Shown here piece by piece: positions 7,936-15,000 of a stretch of DNA of 28,829 bases (position 1 is the stretch's first letter; each line of letters begins with the position of its first letter). The DNA is taken from the NCBI GenBank assembly GCA_002408465.1, contig DHSM01000030.1:1-28829 (forward strand). Reading direction: 5' to 3'. Both the position numbers and the translations under genes were made by a program. The notes beneath the pieces are model-generated. The model had not been told where the DNA came from. It ran no database searches and saw nothing but the letters and a program-made list of their open reading frames with translations. This stretch comes from Firmicutes bacterium UBA5286. GTDB lineage: Bacteria; Bacillota; Proteinivoracia; UBA4975.

Positions 7936-8791
7936 TTAAGAAAGAGCATGGCAATTTGGTCAGCATCAAGCGGGCCTGCGAATTGTGCAAGGTATCGCGC
8001 AGCGAGTATTACAGATGGTTCAGAAGGCCAGAAAAAAGAAGTGTTGATGTCCTGGGGCAAAAGGTTAAGCGAATATTCCAGAAGAGCCGAAAAACGTACG
8101 GTACACGTCGGATTAAGAAGCAGTTGGCAGTTGAAGGGGTAGTAGCCAGTCGTCAAAGAATCAGTCATAAGATGGCGGAACAAGGTCTTGTAGCTAAGGC
8201 CCGCCGGAAGACTCGTGCCACCACGGACTCAAACCACGATCATCCGGTAGCACCGAATCTACTGGCAGACAATTTTCTGTGCACGCTCCGAATAAGGTAT
8301 GGGTTACGGATATTACATATCTTGCAACGAGCGAAGGCTGGTTATATCTTGCAATCGTTCTTGACTTATATAGCAGGAAGATAGTTGGCTGGAGCATCCG
8401 TAAGCGCATGACCAAAGAACTGGTTATTGATACACTTGAGGGCGCTATTAAGAGACGTAATCCCGCCCCTGGCCTTATTTGCCACTCGGACCGTGGCAGT
8501 CAATACTGTAGCCATGCTTATCAGGAATTGCTTCAGAAGCACGGTTTCCTATGTAGTATGAGCCGCAAAGGTGAGTGTCAGGATAATGCCTGTGCGGAAA
8601 CTTTTTTTCATAGTATGAAGGTCGAATGGATATATGGAGAACCGTTGAAAACTAGATATCAGATGAAATAAGCCATTAGGGAATACATCGAGGATTTTTA
8701 CAATAGGCAGAGACTGCATTCAAATAATGGATATCTCTCCCCTAGTGAATTCGAAAGAGTAAATCAGTCCAGCTTCTTATTGTCCGCTTAG
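7932..8791 (+). pseudogene. IS3-family transposase OrfB, frameshift plus nonsense
   Basis: The DDE transposase is broken twice. The first part (7932 to about 8276) carries the N-terminal HTH_21-type region with YGTRRIKKQLAVEG. Around 8271-8279, in a TTTTC run, one base appears to be missing, and the rest continues in another frame with VWVTDITYL (first Asp), CHSDRGSQY (second Asp) and DNACAETFFHSMKVE (Glu). An in-frame TAA at 8669-8671 then cuts off the conserved end, which is still readable as YIEDFYNRQRLHS and GYLSPSEFE up to the TAG at 8789. The catalytic triad survives, but no single product can contain the whole domain. Confidence 0.85.
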
Positions 8792-8857
8792 GCTTGACCA
8801 GATCAGATTTGTCTGATGTGCTCCTTAATATTGCAGGAATTTACCTAGGGCTAAATA

Positions 8858-9094
8858 TTGGAGTATATTTTGCGCAAGAAGCTCGGCCTGAGGGAAGGTG
8901 ACAAGGTTATCTTCATTGAAAAAGGCGATAATATTATTTTCGCCAACGCTGCTAAGGTCGCTTTCAGGAATATGCAGAATGCATTTGAGAGCGAGGCGGA
9001 AAAGCTTGGCTTGAAAGATGAACGGGATGTCGTGGATTTGGTGGATGAGGTTCGCAAGGAAATGTGGAATAAGCGATATGCGGATAATGATTGA
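8858..9094 (+). pseudogene. AbrB/MazE-type antitoxin, N-terminus lost
   Basis: The frame reads LRKKLGLREGDKVIFIEKGD and FANAAKVAFRNMQNAFESEA, a usual AbrB-fold antitoxin core followed by the toxin-binding tail LKDERDVVDLVDEVRKEM. The expected first strand before RKKLGL (the SSKGQITLP-type motif) is missing, and the TTG at 8858 has no ribosome site. The missing part abuts the right end of the IS3 element. The 3' end overlaps the PIN-domain gene, as in working pairs. A 41-bp piece of this gene is repeated at 11125-11165. Confidence 0.65.
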
Positions 9095-9362
9095 TACCAA
9101 TGTCCTGGTTTCCATTTTTTTTCCATTTACTAAAATGTCTCGTTTAGTTGATGTAATTATGGAGCGGCACACGATTGTCCTGCCGTCCTATGTGTTGGAC
9201 GAATTAAAGACAGTCATCAAACGGAAGTTCTCGGAGAAATTCGATTTACTAGATCGATTTATCCAGGAACTTCCGTTTTCTCTGATCAATTGGTTCAGAT
9301 GGGAGGTGCTTTTACGGGTAGATTTTTCTTTCTTTCCCAATTACAATGATTGTGAAAGATAA
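9078..9362 (+). pseudogene. PIN-domain toxin, C-terminus degraded
   Basis: From the ATG at 9078, which overlaps the antitoxin stop by 17 bases, the protein begins MRIMIDTNVLVSIFF, the first Asp motif of a PIN-domain ribonuclease, followed by IVLPSYVLDELKTVIKRKF with the second acidic residue (Glu). PIN toxins are about 130-145 residues long and carry two more acidic motifs (DPKD-like and TGDKD-like). Neither is present: the sequence becomes unrelated after about residue 65. The nuclease should therefore be inactive. Confidence 0.65.
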
Positions 9363-9400
9363 TATTTAAGATAAACTAAATCAAATATGGAGGGATTTGC

Positions 9401-9598
9401 ATGGATAACGTTTGTGAAGAATGTAGAAGCAAAAAAATAGCCGAAGGTAGTTTGCTAAATATGTCGGGACCAGTCGGGTTTTATCCAGAAGGTGAAGAGT
9501 CAAAGATTAAAGCAAAATATTCAATTGTTAAATGCAAAGCATGCAAAGATTGTGGCCATATTTTTGACTTAAGATTGGTAAATTCATCAAACATTTAA
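9401..9598 (+). CDS. Small zinc-ribbon protein
   Basis: A 65-residue protein has CEEC (Cys5, Cys8) and CKDC (Cys48, Cys51; also Cys45), the four-cysteine arrangement of a zinc ribbon, with the GFYPEGE segment between them. ATG 9401 follows GGAGGGA. A terminator follows directly, so it is a single-gene unit. The domain occurs in many small proteins of unknown role; I cannot assign a function. Confidence 0.65.
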   Translation: MDNVCEECRSKKIAEGSLLNMSGPVGFYPEGEESKIKAKYSIVKCKACKDCGHIFDLRLVNSSNI

Positions 9599-9616
9599 GT
9601 TAGACGGTAAAAAAAA

Positions 9617-9642
9617 GCCGGTGATGTTGTCACCGCATTTTA
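9617..9642 (+). terminator. Rho-independent terminator
   Basis: CGGTGA (9619-9624) pairs with TCACCG (9630-9635), followed by CATTTTAT. It lies 20 bases after the zinc-ribbon gene; the upstream A-run also suits the opposite direction. Confidence 0.6.
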
Positions 9643-9703
9643 TGTTTGCAATTAGATGTATTAGCAATCAACCGCAGAGGCGTAACTGGGGGGGAGTCGA
9701 CGT

Positions 9704-10426
9704 TTGAAAAGAATGCCGAGAAAGAATGTCATGCTCGATCTAGTAATTGCCGGGACTGAAGTATCTGTAGAAAAAAAGAAGATAAAAAACATGTATATCC
9801 GCGTTACTCCGCCTGATGGCCAGGTAAGATTAACAGCTCCCCTCTCGGTATCAGAAGATGCTATGCGCATGTTTGTATCTTCCCACATCCGGTGGATCAA
9901 AAAGCATCAGCAGAGATTTGCCCATCAGCCAGTGCCAGCCGAGGGGAAATATGTTACCGGGGAAAGCTACTTGATATGGGGGCAAAGCTATCCCTTAGAG
10001 GTCGTCTATAGCAATGGGAAAAATGCAGTTTATTTTAGCGGACAGAAAATTGTACTCCATGTGAGTAAAGATAGCACCCCACAACAACGGACGACTGTTA
10101 TGAATGAATGGTATAGAGAAATATTAAAGGCAGCTATTCCTCCTGTGCTGGCAAAGTGCGAAAAGGTCGTAGGTGTTAAAGCACTGGAATGGCGGGTTAA
10201 GAAGATGCGCACCCGGTGGGGAACTTGTAATATTCAAAAAAGAAGAGTTTGGCTTAACTTGCATCTGGTCAAGAAGGCGCCTGAATGCCTAGAGTATGTC
10301 ATCATTCATGAGTTGGTACATTTGCTGGAGAAAGGTCACAACGACATATTTAAAGCATATATGGATAGGTTATATCCCGATTGGCGAAGGGTAAAATACC
10401 AATTAAATAACCAGTTGCTTGACTAG
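9704..10426 (+). CDS. YgjP-like zinc metallopeptidase (DUF45), copy 1
   Basis: This 240-residue protein is a complete YgjP/DUF45-family metallopeptidase (M48-like, cytoplasmic). The zinc-binding helix IIHELVHLLEKGHND holds HExxH-type ligands (HELVH) and a third His, and the preceding MRTRWGTCN motif is the conserved family signature. The N-terminal half has the usual IRVTPPDGQVRLTAPLSVS strand region and IRWIKKHQQRF helix. TTG 9704 follows a GGGGGGAG site; ATG 9713 is an alternative. The family often sits near type I restriction genes, but none are present. Two other copies lie in this window: a full divergent one at 18604 and a nearly identical 3' fragment at 21683. Confidence 0.85.
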   Translation: MKRMPRKNVMLDLVIAGTEVSVEKKKIKNMYIRVTPPDGQVRLTAPLSVSEDAMRMFVSSHIRWIKKHQQRFAHQPVPAEGKYVTGESYLIWGQSYPLEVVYSNGKNAVYFSGQKIVLHVSKDSTPQQRTTVMNEWYREILKAAIPPVLAKCEKVVGVKALEWRVKKMRTRWGTCNIQKRRVWLNLHLVKKAPECLEYVIIHELVHLLEKGHNDIFKAYMDRLYPDWRRVKYQLNNQLLD

Positions 10427-10560
10427 AATGAATATCATTTAGGAGTTGCTTGCCATAGCTCTAAGCCTTATCACCGCTCATTTTACCTTGAAAGGCGATC
10501 ACTGCCAGTACAAAAACCGCAACGGTATAGGCCAATACCACAAGCAGGTGCGGAATACTG
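10114..10560 (+). repeat. 447-bp direct repeat, copy 1
   Basis: This block is nearly identical to 21683-22129 (constant offset 11,569). It covers the 3' part of the metallopeptidase gene and continues through the stop into the antisense 3' end of an ABC permease gene. Only scattered base changes were noticed. It is long enough to support homologous recombination between the two sites. Confidence 0.9.
10461..10560 (-). pseudogene. 3' end of an ABC permease gene (duplicate)
   Basis: Minus-strand translation gives the last 32 codons or so of the permease encoded at 22030-22584, ending KMSGDKA-stop. The match is lost after 10560, where unrelated plus-strand sequence begins. It is a passenger in the direct repeat. 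Confidence 0.75.
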
Positions 10561-10690
10561 CCCCGGCTCGTTCACTGTATTGGAGGACGGAAGGCTCTGG
10601 ACGCGCTGGGGCTTTACCGACCCGGACGCTACAGCACTTTGGTTTTTGAGAGCGGTCTGCAAGATTGTGCGAGTCAATGAGGAGGGGTAG
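10553..10690 (+). pseudogene. Fragment of unrecognised gene, mobile-element-like
   Basis: An open frame without a start reads EYCPGSFTVLEDGRLWTRWG and FTDPDATALWFLRAVCKIV up to a TAG. It looks strongly coding (GC-rich, charged, aromatic) and is followed 3 bases later by another frame with an ATG, like genes in an operon of a conjugative element. No family was recognised. Its 5' end is cut by the direct repeat boundary. Confidence 0.45.
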
Positions 10691-10693
10691 CCT

Positions 10694-10919
10694 ATGGAGA
10701 TCCATAACTATGCCGACTTTGCCGCTGCTCTCCTAGCCAGACCGGAATGTTTATCACTATGTGCGGGCGGCAACAAAAGCGCTCCAAGCTGGGCAAGGAA
10801 TACGGCTGGTCGTCCACCGTGTTTTGCACCACCGAGCGGTTTTGGGGCAGCGCCGATTGTATGAGCAAACAGCAAAAATTAGCGAGCGGGAGGCGGTGCA
10901 GCGGATAACCGAGGGGTGA
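10694..10919 (+). pseudogene. Frameshifted small gene remnant
   Basis: ATG 10694 starts MEIHNYADFAAALLARPE, behind GAGGAGGGG. The frame becomes low-quality and stops at 10864. A second frame from about 10751 reads YVRAATKALQAGQGIRLVVH and ISEREAVQRITEG up to TGA near 10919, suggesting one original gene split by a frameshift. Function unknown; probably from the same mobile element as its neighbour. Confidence 0.4.
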
Positions 10920-11023
10920 TGCTATGAAGCGGTCGTGATGGTGCAATCATTGAACATCCGTTGGGCGAATGCTTTTTCAGTTCCTATATGTTTGGACTGA
11001 TTGACCGGTTTGGCGCATAACTC

Positions 11024-11126
11024 AAAGTTTAGCAATTTAATAAGCCAAATGATTTTGGATAGGTTTCTATCTCTAATGCTTTACAAAGTTCCATAGCCCA
11101 TTCTCTGTAACCGTATGCGACAGAGG
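11024..11126 (-). pseudogene. Coding-like fragment of unknown gene
   Basis: Minus-strand translation gives VAYGYREWAMELCKALEIE then TYPKSFGLLNC and a stop. This is clearly coding-like but only about 33 codons remain, cut at the 5' side where the antitoxin fragment begins. No family was assigned. Confidence 0.4.
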
Positions 11127-11165
11127 TGATAATATTATCTTCGCCAACGCTGCTAAGGTCGCTTT
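11125..11165 (+). repeat. 41-bp copy of the AbrB-type antitoxin gene
   Basis: This matches 8924-8964 with two mismatches and still encodes DNIIFANAAKVA. It is an isolated scrap, flanked on both sides by unrelated sequence. Confidence 0.85.
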
Positions 11166-11310
11166 ATCCAAACTTCCATAGCGACATCGGGGACGGTGTC
11201 GCTGCGGGGCTCAATATTCTCATTAAGCCAGGCCTACATTTCAGCCGATACAAAAAAATTGCCAGTTGTAGACAACTGGTATAAGCTATAAAAAGAATAT
11301 TTGAAGTTAT

Positions 11311-11451
11311 CTACCTGGTGACAAATGTATCAGCTATTTCTGCTAGAATTTCGCCCTTTTCCAGCATACAGCAATAATTGTGAGCGAACAACCACCTGAT
11401 TTTTTCAGCTATATATTGGGGGTTGTTTTTGTTATGTAATATTACCTGGTC
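11311..11451 (-). pseudogene. Coding-like fragment of unknown gene
   Basis: A minus-strand frame reads HNKNNPQYIAEKIRWLFAHN and MLEKGEILAEIADTFVTR before a TAG. Composition is typical of real protein, but there is no start codon or ribosome site and I recognise no family. Another short coding-like plus-strand stretch (SDIGDGVAAGLNILIKPG, about 11176-11230) lies just downstream of it. Confidence 0.35.
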
Positions 11452-11796
11452 TTAAATGGACCCAGGTTATTTAATTTAGTGATGTGGAAGGCAATGTCCC
11501 CTGGGTCAGTTGTAGGGGCGTCTCCCCGCCCGGCTGATTTTATAGCCGCATCTAAAATGCAATTTGCTCATTTGTCATATATTGTTGAAAAAAGGCCCAC
11601 GATTGTTCTGTGGCGAATAGAAGGAATATTGTTATCAATGTAGAACCAAAATGGTGAGTCCGAAAATATGGTTCTATCCCGTTGTGTTTTCCGGTTCAGG
11701 TAGGATAGATATCCTGTCACCTTACTTATGCTCATGTTTGAGGAATAAAGGTACGCGCGCCTTTAGATAAAATGAAGATTGAATAAGGAGGTAAGC
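11452..11796. other. Upstream region of cassette B with inverted repeats
   Basis: No intact gene is seen. Structures present are TAGAACCA/TGGTTCTA (11641-11648 with 11669-11676), the small palindrome GGATAGATATCC (11703-11714), and the AAAGG/CCTTT inverted repeat around GCGCGC (11747-11764). These may be operators or a leader hairpin for cassette B. No promoter close to consensus was found; TTGTGT (11682) with TAGATA (11706) is a weak candidate. Confidence 0.35.
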
Positions 11797-12393
11797 ATGT
11801 CCAGGAAACTGACAAAAAAACTGCTGGCTGTAATTATTGGCTTATGTGTTTGTATAAGCTTCTTTCCGAGCCCAGCTAGGGCAGCGATGACCTATTACAA
11901 TTCCTACACCTGGAAGGGCGGCTTTTTGTGGCTGAAGACCTACACCGGCAAAGTTTACCGTGACTCCAATTGGTTTTCTGTTTTTTGGGGTAATGCTAGT
12001 GTTTCGACGGGTTTTGATTACAAAGATAACGTTGGCGTTACCTTATCTCAAACTAGGAGCTTTACCATCGGTAAGCAGACAAAAAATACTCTATCCGCAG
12101 GTGTAGATTTCAGTGGCTGGGGGGTTCCAGTCAAAGTGGGCGGTTCGATCGAGACCACCAATTCTTATACCTGGGGAATATCTAATACTTCAGTAAGGAC
12201 TGTTCCAGATTCGGCACCAAGGGGTTACTACTCCTACAATGTTTGCATCAATACGTACAAGATAAAGATCAACAAATACGAGGGGAGCACCTATTTGAGT
12301 TCACTGACATTTTCTGCTCCCCGCAGCGAACCCTATCGCTCAATTGTGTACAATCCTAATAACGCAGACTATAGTGGGGTAATTCGCTACTAG
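11797..12393 (+). CDS. Small secreted beta-rich protein of cassette B
   Basis: The 198-residue precursor starts at ATG 11797, chosen because AAGGAGG lies directly upstream; a TTG at 11779 precedes the ribosome site and is unlikely. The signal peptide (residues 1-29) ends with PARA. The mature protein, about 169 residues, is rich in Tyr, Trp, Thr, Ser and Gly, with alternating strands (VTLSQTRSFTIGKQTKNTL, VKVGGSIETTNSYTWGIS) and a proline turn (VPDSAPRGYYSYNV). It has one Cys in the mature part. The strand pattern with ET.....W and a following P-rich turn resembles the secreted protein of cassette A. It could be a beta-pore toxin-like or bacteriocin-like effector; no family was recognised. 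It is the first gene of cassette B. Confidence 0.7.
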   Translation: MSRKLTKKLLAVIIGLCVCISFFPSPARAAMTYYNSYTWKGGFLWLKTYTGKVYRDSNWFSVFWGNASVSTGFDYKDNVGVTLSQTRSFTIGKQTKNTLSAGVDFSGWGVPVKVGGSIETTNSYTWGISNTSVRTVPDSAPRGYYSYNVCINTYKIKINKYEGSTYLSSLTFSAPRSEPYRSIVYNPNNADYSGVIRY

Positions 12394-12461
12394 GCCTGTG
12401 TTTGCCCAGTTCCGATAATAACCACAGGAAATTACGGGTCATTGGCTCTTCCATCTTTAGC

Positions 12462-12499
12462 AAGAAGGCCGGGCTGGTGACCCGGATTCTTACTTAGTA
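12462..12499 (+). terminator. Hairpin between secreted-protein gene and cassette B operon
   Basis: AAGAA-GG-CCGGG pairs with CCCGG-A-TTCTT (12462-12473 with 12481-12491) around CTGGTGA, followed by ACTTAG. It lies between the secreted-protein stop and the lipoprotein gene, like the hairpin of cassette A. The U-tract is weak, so partial termination or mRNA 3'-end stabilisation is likely. Confidence 0.55.
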
Positions 12500-12534
12500 C
12501 TATTGTAATTAAGAGATAGAATGGAGGGATGAAT

Positions 12535-13401
12535 TTGAAAAAGCTGGGCGCAAAAGTCTTATTACTGCTTTTTATTCTGGTCACAGTATGCTCATGTGCT
12601 GGAGGAGAAGCAAAAGAAGATTTCTACTCCAATGCCAGTGAACTGCTGGTTAACTCCGCCAGTGAAGGGGTGCTTTCTTTTGGTTTTACCCTTTTTACGA
12701 AAACCAAGATTTACAAGGTAGAATGTATTGGCCTTGATGGCCCAGGGATAAACTACCAAGATTACAATGTAGAGGTCCTTGACAATAATGTTGACCAGCT
12801 AAATGAATATCGCTACAAAGGATTGTATGTTCAGACATTGTTAATAACGATTACACCACGGGTTTCGATTGAAAAATGCAATATCACTCGGATACATCTA
12901 AATGTAGATGGAGAAAAGCACAAGGTCGATTTCCCTCATCCACTTATCCATGATTTTACCTATGGCAATTTCTTTACCGAAGAGTTGAGGATTGCAATAA
13001 TTCCCAATGAATTCCCTAGCAGTTTTATCAATGATTCTGAGCAGCAATTGACATATATGTTTACTGCTACTGAGGATGTTGTCCTAGAAGAAATTGCTTG
13101 TACAGATTTCCTCGAGTTAACAGACTTCCTGATTAGGGAGAACGGTGTCCTTGTCGGGGACAGCGCATTTCCTGTTTCCTTTTCTGCGGGTTCAGATGTA
13201 GACATAAGCTTTAGATATACATCTGACCTTGCTAATGAGTGTAGCTATGTGGCAACAAACCTGATCTTTAAGTACAGAAAGGCGTCAAATAACGAAGAAC
13301 TGGTCAATATGGTTCAGCTCATTTTTGATCCCATCTATCCCATAAGTGATAATAATACATCTCCACTTGATCACTTAATTGACTGCCTTATTTTAGATTG
13401 A
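12535..13401 (+). CDS. Surface lipoprotein of cassette B
   Basis: The 288-residue protein begins MKKLGAK, with a hydrophobic segment and a lipobox-like VCSC (acylated Cys at about residue 21 from the TTG). An ATG at 12529 touches the GGAGGG ribosome site directly; the TTG at 12535 has correct spacing of 6 and gives a standard MKK lipoprotein start, so I prefer it. The exported body appears to hold two beta domains (about 30-135 and 145-260), with VDFPHP near the end of the first and a FPVSFSAGSDVDISFRYTSD strand pair in the second, comparable with the membrane-anchored protein of cassette A. No known family. It may bind the secreted protein outside the cell, or give immunity; both are inference. 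Confidence 0.65.
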   Translation: MKKLGAKVLLLLFILVTVCSCAGGEAKEDFYSNASELLVNSASEGVLSFGFTLFTKTKIYKVECIGLDGPGINYQDYNVEVLDNNVDQLNEYRYKGLYVQTLLITITPRVSIEKCNITRIHLNVDGEKHKVDFPHPLIHDFTYGNFFTEELRIAIIPNEFPSSFINDSEQQLTYMFTATEDVVLEEIACTDFLELTDFLIRENGVLVGDSAFPVSFSAGSDVDISFRYTSDLANECSYVATNLIFKYRKASNNEELVNMVQLIFDPIYPISDNNTSPLDHLIDCLILD

Positions 13402-13444
13402 AGATTTGATTAGTGTCAATAACATTCTCTAGGGGGAACCGAAT

Positions 13445-14329
13445 GTGGCAAGGAAGATCCTACCTGCGGCCTTAATTTTGTCGATATTGACATCATGCGT
13501 GCTAGGGATTCTATTGCTATCCCAAAGGCCGGAAGATCAGATAACCGGGGGAGCCGATGCCCCATCCCGCAGCACTCAGTTAAAAGCAACTGTGGAGTCC
13601 GGTGTGATTACCAGTGAATTTTATACTGAGGGAAGAGTAGTCAGCAACAGCCCGGAATATTATATTGAGACAATCGCAGTGGAATTTACTAGGCAATCAG
13701 ACCGTGATGGCTTTAAAATGTATAAGGAAAAAACTGCTGAGATTAATCAAGGGGAAAGACTGTATAGTTTCCGAGGTAAGGATTATAACGCTTTATGCAA
13801 TTGTAGGCTAGTGGATGTTCAGATTAGTAAGGACATGGCTATTATTGACTTGCTTAATTATGAAAAGTTGTTTATTGAAACTGCAGTTGGACTGGAAAAG
13901 CTGGAGCATCTCGATCTTCACTCAGAGGTGAGTATTCGTAGCCATACGAGCACTGTTGCTGCCTATGAGGGAAGTATAATTAACATTGGCTATGAGGTAG
14001 ACAATGGTTTGATTCCTGTAATGATCAGGACAAGTGAAAGAATGTTACCTGGAACTGAAGTTAAGATAACTTTCACAACTACTAGAGATATCGCGTCTCT
14101 GTATATCCTTAAACAGATGCTGAAACAAGATAGTGATGGGTATTATCTTGAAATCTTAAAGGAGAATGGGGAACGGGAGCGTGCTAATGTAGAAATTGGG
14201 GAGTTCTTTCTATCTTATCAAGGGGACACCCCTACTGAATTCGTTGAGATATTAAGCGGTGTATCTGAGGGAAGTACGATTATTACGGACATTCTTCAAG
14301 TTGATACCACGGCGGAAGTGAAGGATTGA
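13445..14329 (+). CDS. Membrane-fusion-like protein (MacA/HlyD type)
   Basis: The 294-residue protein has an N-terminal membrane segment (about residues 6-27) and an extracellular part that ends like a periplasmic-adaptor/membrane-fusion protein: RANVEIGEFF (about 246-255) and FVEILSGVSEGSTII (about 266-280) match the usual strands that close the MacA/HlyD beta domain. The central coiled coil and a clear lipoyl half-motif are short or missing, fitting Gram-positive MacA-like proteins that work with MacB-type transporters. The start is GTG at 13445, behind AGGGGG. It directly precedes the ATPase and permease genes, so it should be the adaptor of that transporter. Confidence 0.7.
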   Translation: MARKILPAALILSILTSCVLGILLLSQRPEDQITGGADAPSRSTQLKATVESGVITSEFYTEGRVVSNSPEYYIETIAVEFTRQSDRDGFKMYKEKTAEINQGERLYSFRGKDYNALCNCRLVDVQISKDMAIIDLLNYEKLFIETAVGLEKLEHLDLHSEVSIRSHTSTVAAYEGSIINIGYEVDNGLIPVMIRTSERMLPGTEVKITFTTTRDIASLYILKQMLKQDSDGYYLEILKENGERERANVEIGEFFLSYQGDTPTEFVEILSGVSEGSTIITDILQVDTTAEVKD

Positions 14330-14331
14330 AT

Positions 14332-15000
14332 ATGTTGGAAGCCATTATCCGCCTGTCGAACATAAAAAAAACCTACGATAACATCGAATACGTATTAAAT
14401 GGTGTGGATTTTCAATCTGGTAAGGGTGAATTTGTTGTCATTCAAGGAAAATCAGGCTCTGGCAAGAGCACTTTGCTAAACATAATAGGTTTATTAGATA
14501 CTTATACCTCAGGCCAGTACTTTTTTGAAGATAGGTTAATAAATCCCCAAAAAAATTATCCGCACTTAAGAGCGAATAAAATCGGTTTTGTTTTTCAGTC
14601 ATATCATCTCATTGAATCTCTAAGTGTAAAGGAAAATGTTCTCTTACCCTTCCTATACAGCGATTCAAGGCTTAATAGCTGTACATTGACGACGATAGAG
14701 TCTATCTTAGACAAGTTCAATCTGAGTAAGTTTGAAAGAAAAAAGGTATCTCTATTGTCGGGAGGAGAAAAGCAACGGGTTGCTATAGCCAGAGCGATAA
14801 TAAAGTATCCTGACATCATTATTGCTGACGAACCAACGGGGAATCTCGATGAAGAAAACACGTCAACTATTATCAATGCTTTTCAACAGTTAGCGAGAGC
14901 GGGCAATGCAGCAATTATTATGGTTACCCATAATTCTCAAATCGCTGACTGCGGCACTAGCAAATACCTGTTATCCGAAGGGAAACTAATTCGATGCTAA
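14332..15000 (+). CDS. MacB/LolD-type ABC transporter ATPase
   Basis: The 222-residue ATPase has Walker A GKSGSGKST, Q-loop FVFQSYHLIESLSVKEN, signature LLSGGEKQRVAIARAI, Walker B IIIADEPTGNLDE and the switch His in MVTHNS. These are hallmarks of the LolD/MacB/FtsE-like family that pairs with FtsX-fold permeases. ATG 14332 is preferred over TTG 14326 because AAGGA (14321-14325) is 6 bases upstream of it. It overlaps the permease gene by 7 bases. All catalytic motifs are intact. It energises the cassette B transporter. Confidence 0.9.
   Translation: MLEAIIRLSNIKKTYDNIEYVLNGVDFQSGKGEFVVIQGKSGSGKSTLLNIIGLLDTYTSGQYFFEDRLINPQKNYPHLRANKIGFVFQSYHLIESLSVKENVLLPFLYSDSRLNSCTLTTIESILDKFNLSKFERKKVSLLSGGEKQRVAIARAIIKYPDIIIADEPTGNLDEENTSTIINAFQQLARAGNAAIIMVTHNSQIADCGTSKYLLSEGKLIRC

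Larger units (their letters stand above)
7570..8800 (+). mobile_element. IS3-family insertion sequence, inactivated
   Basis: The element carries orfA and a damaged orfB of IS3 type. The ends are imperfect 32-bp inverted repeats: 7570-7601 (TGGTAACC...GAAGATGG) against 8769-8800 read in reverse (TGGTCAAG...GAAGCTGG); they share the blocks TGGT, GCGGACA, GAAG and TGG in register (19 of 32 positions by my count). No convincing target-site duplication is visible. The right end abuts a toxin-antitoxin remnant that lacks its 5' end, suggesting that the insertion or a later deletion trimmed it. Confidence 0.8.

Noticed and set aside
7561..8810. A target-site duplication flanking the IS3 element
   Set aside because: The 3-5 bases outside the two end repeats do not match.
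11682..11769. A promoter for cassette B (TTGTGT/TAGATA, or TTGAGG with TAGATA)
   Set aside because: Poor boxes or wrong spacing (18 with weak boxes; 20). Cassette B must have a promoter, but I could not place it.
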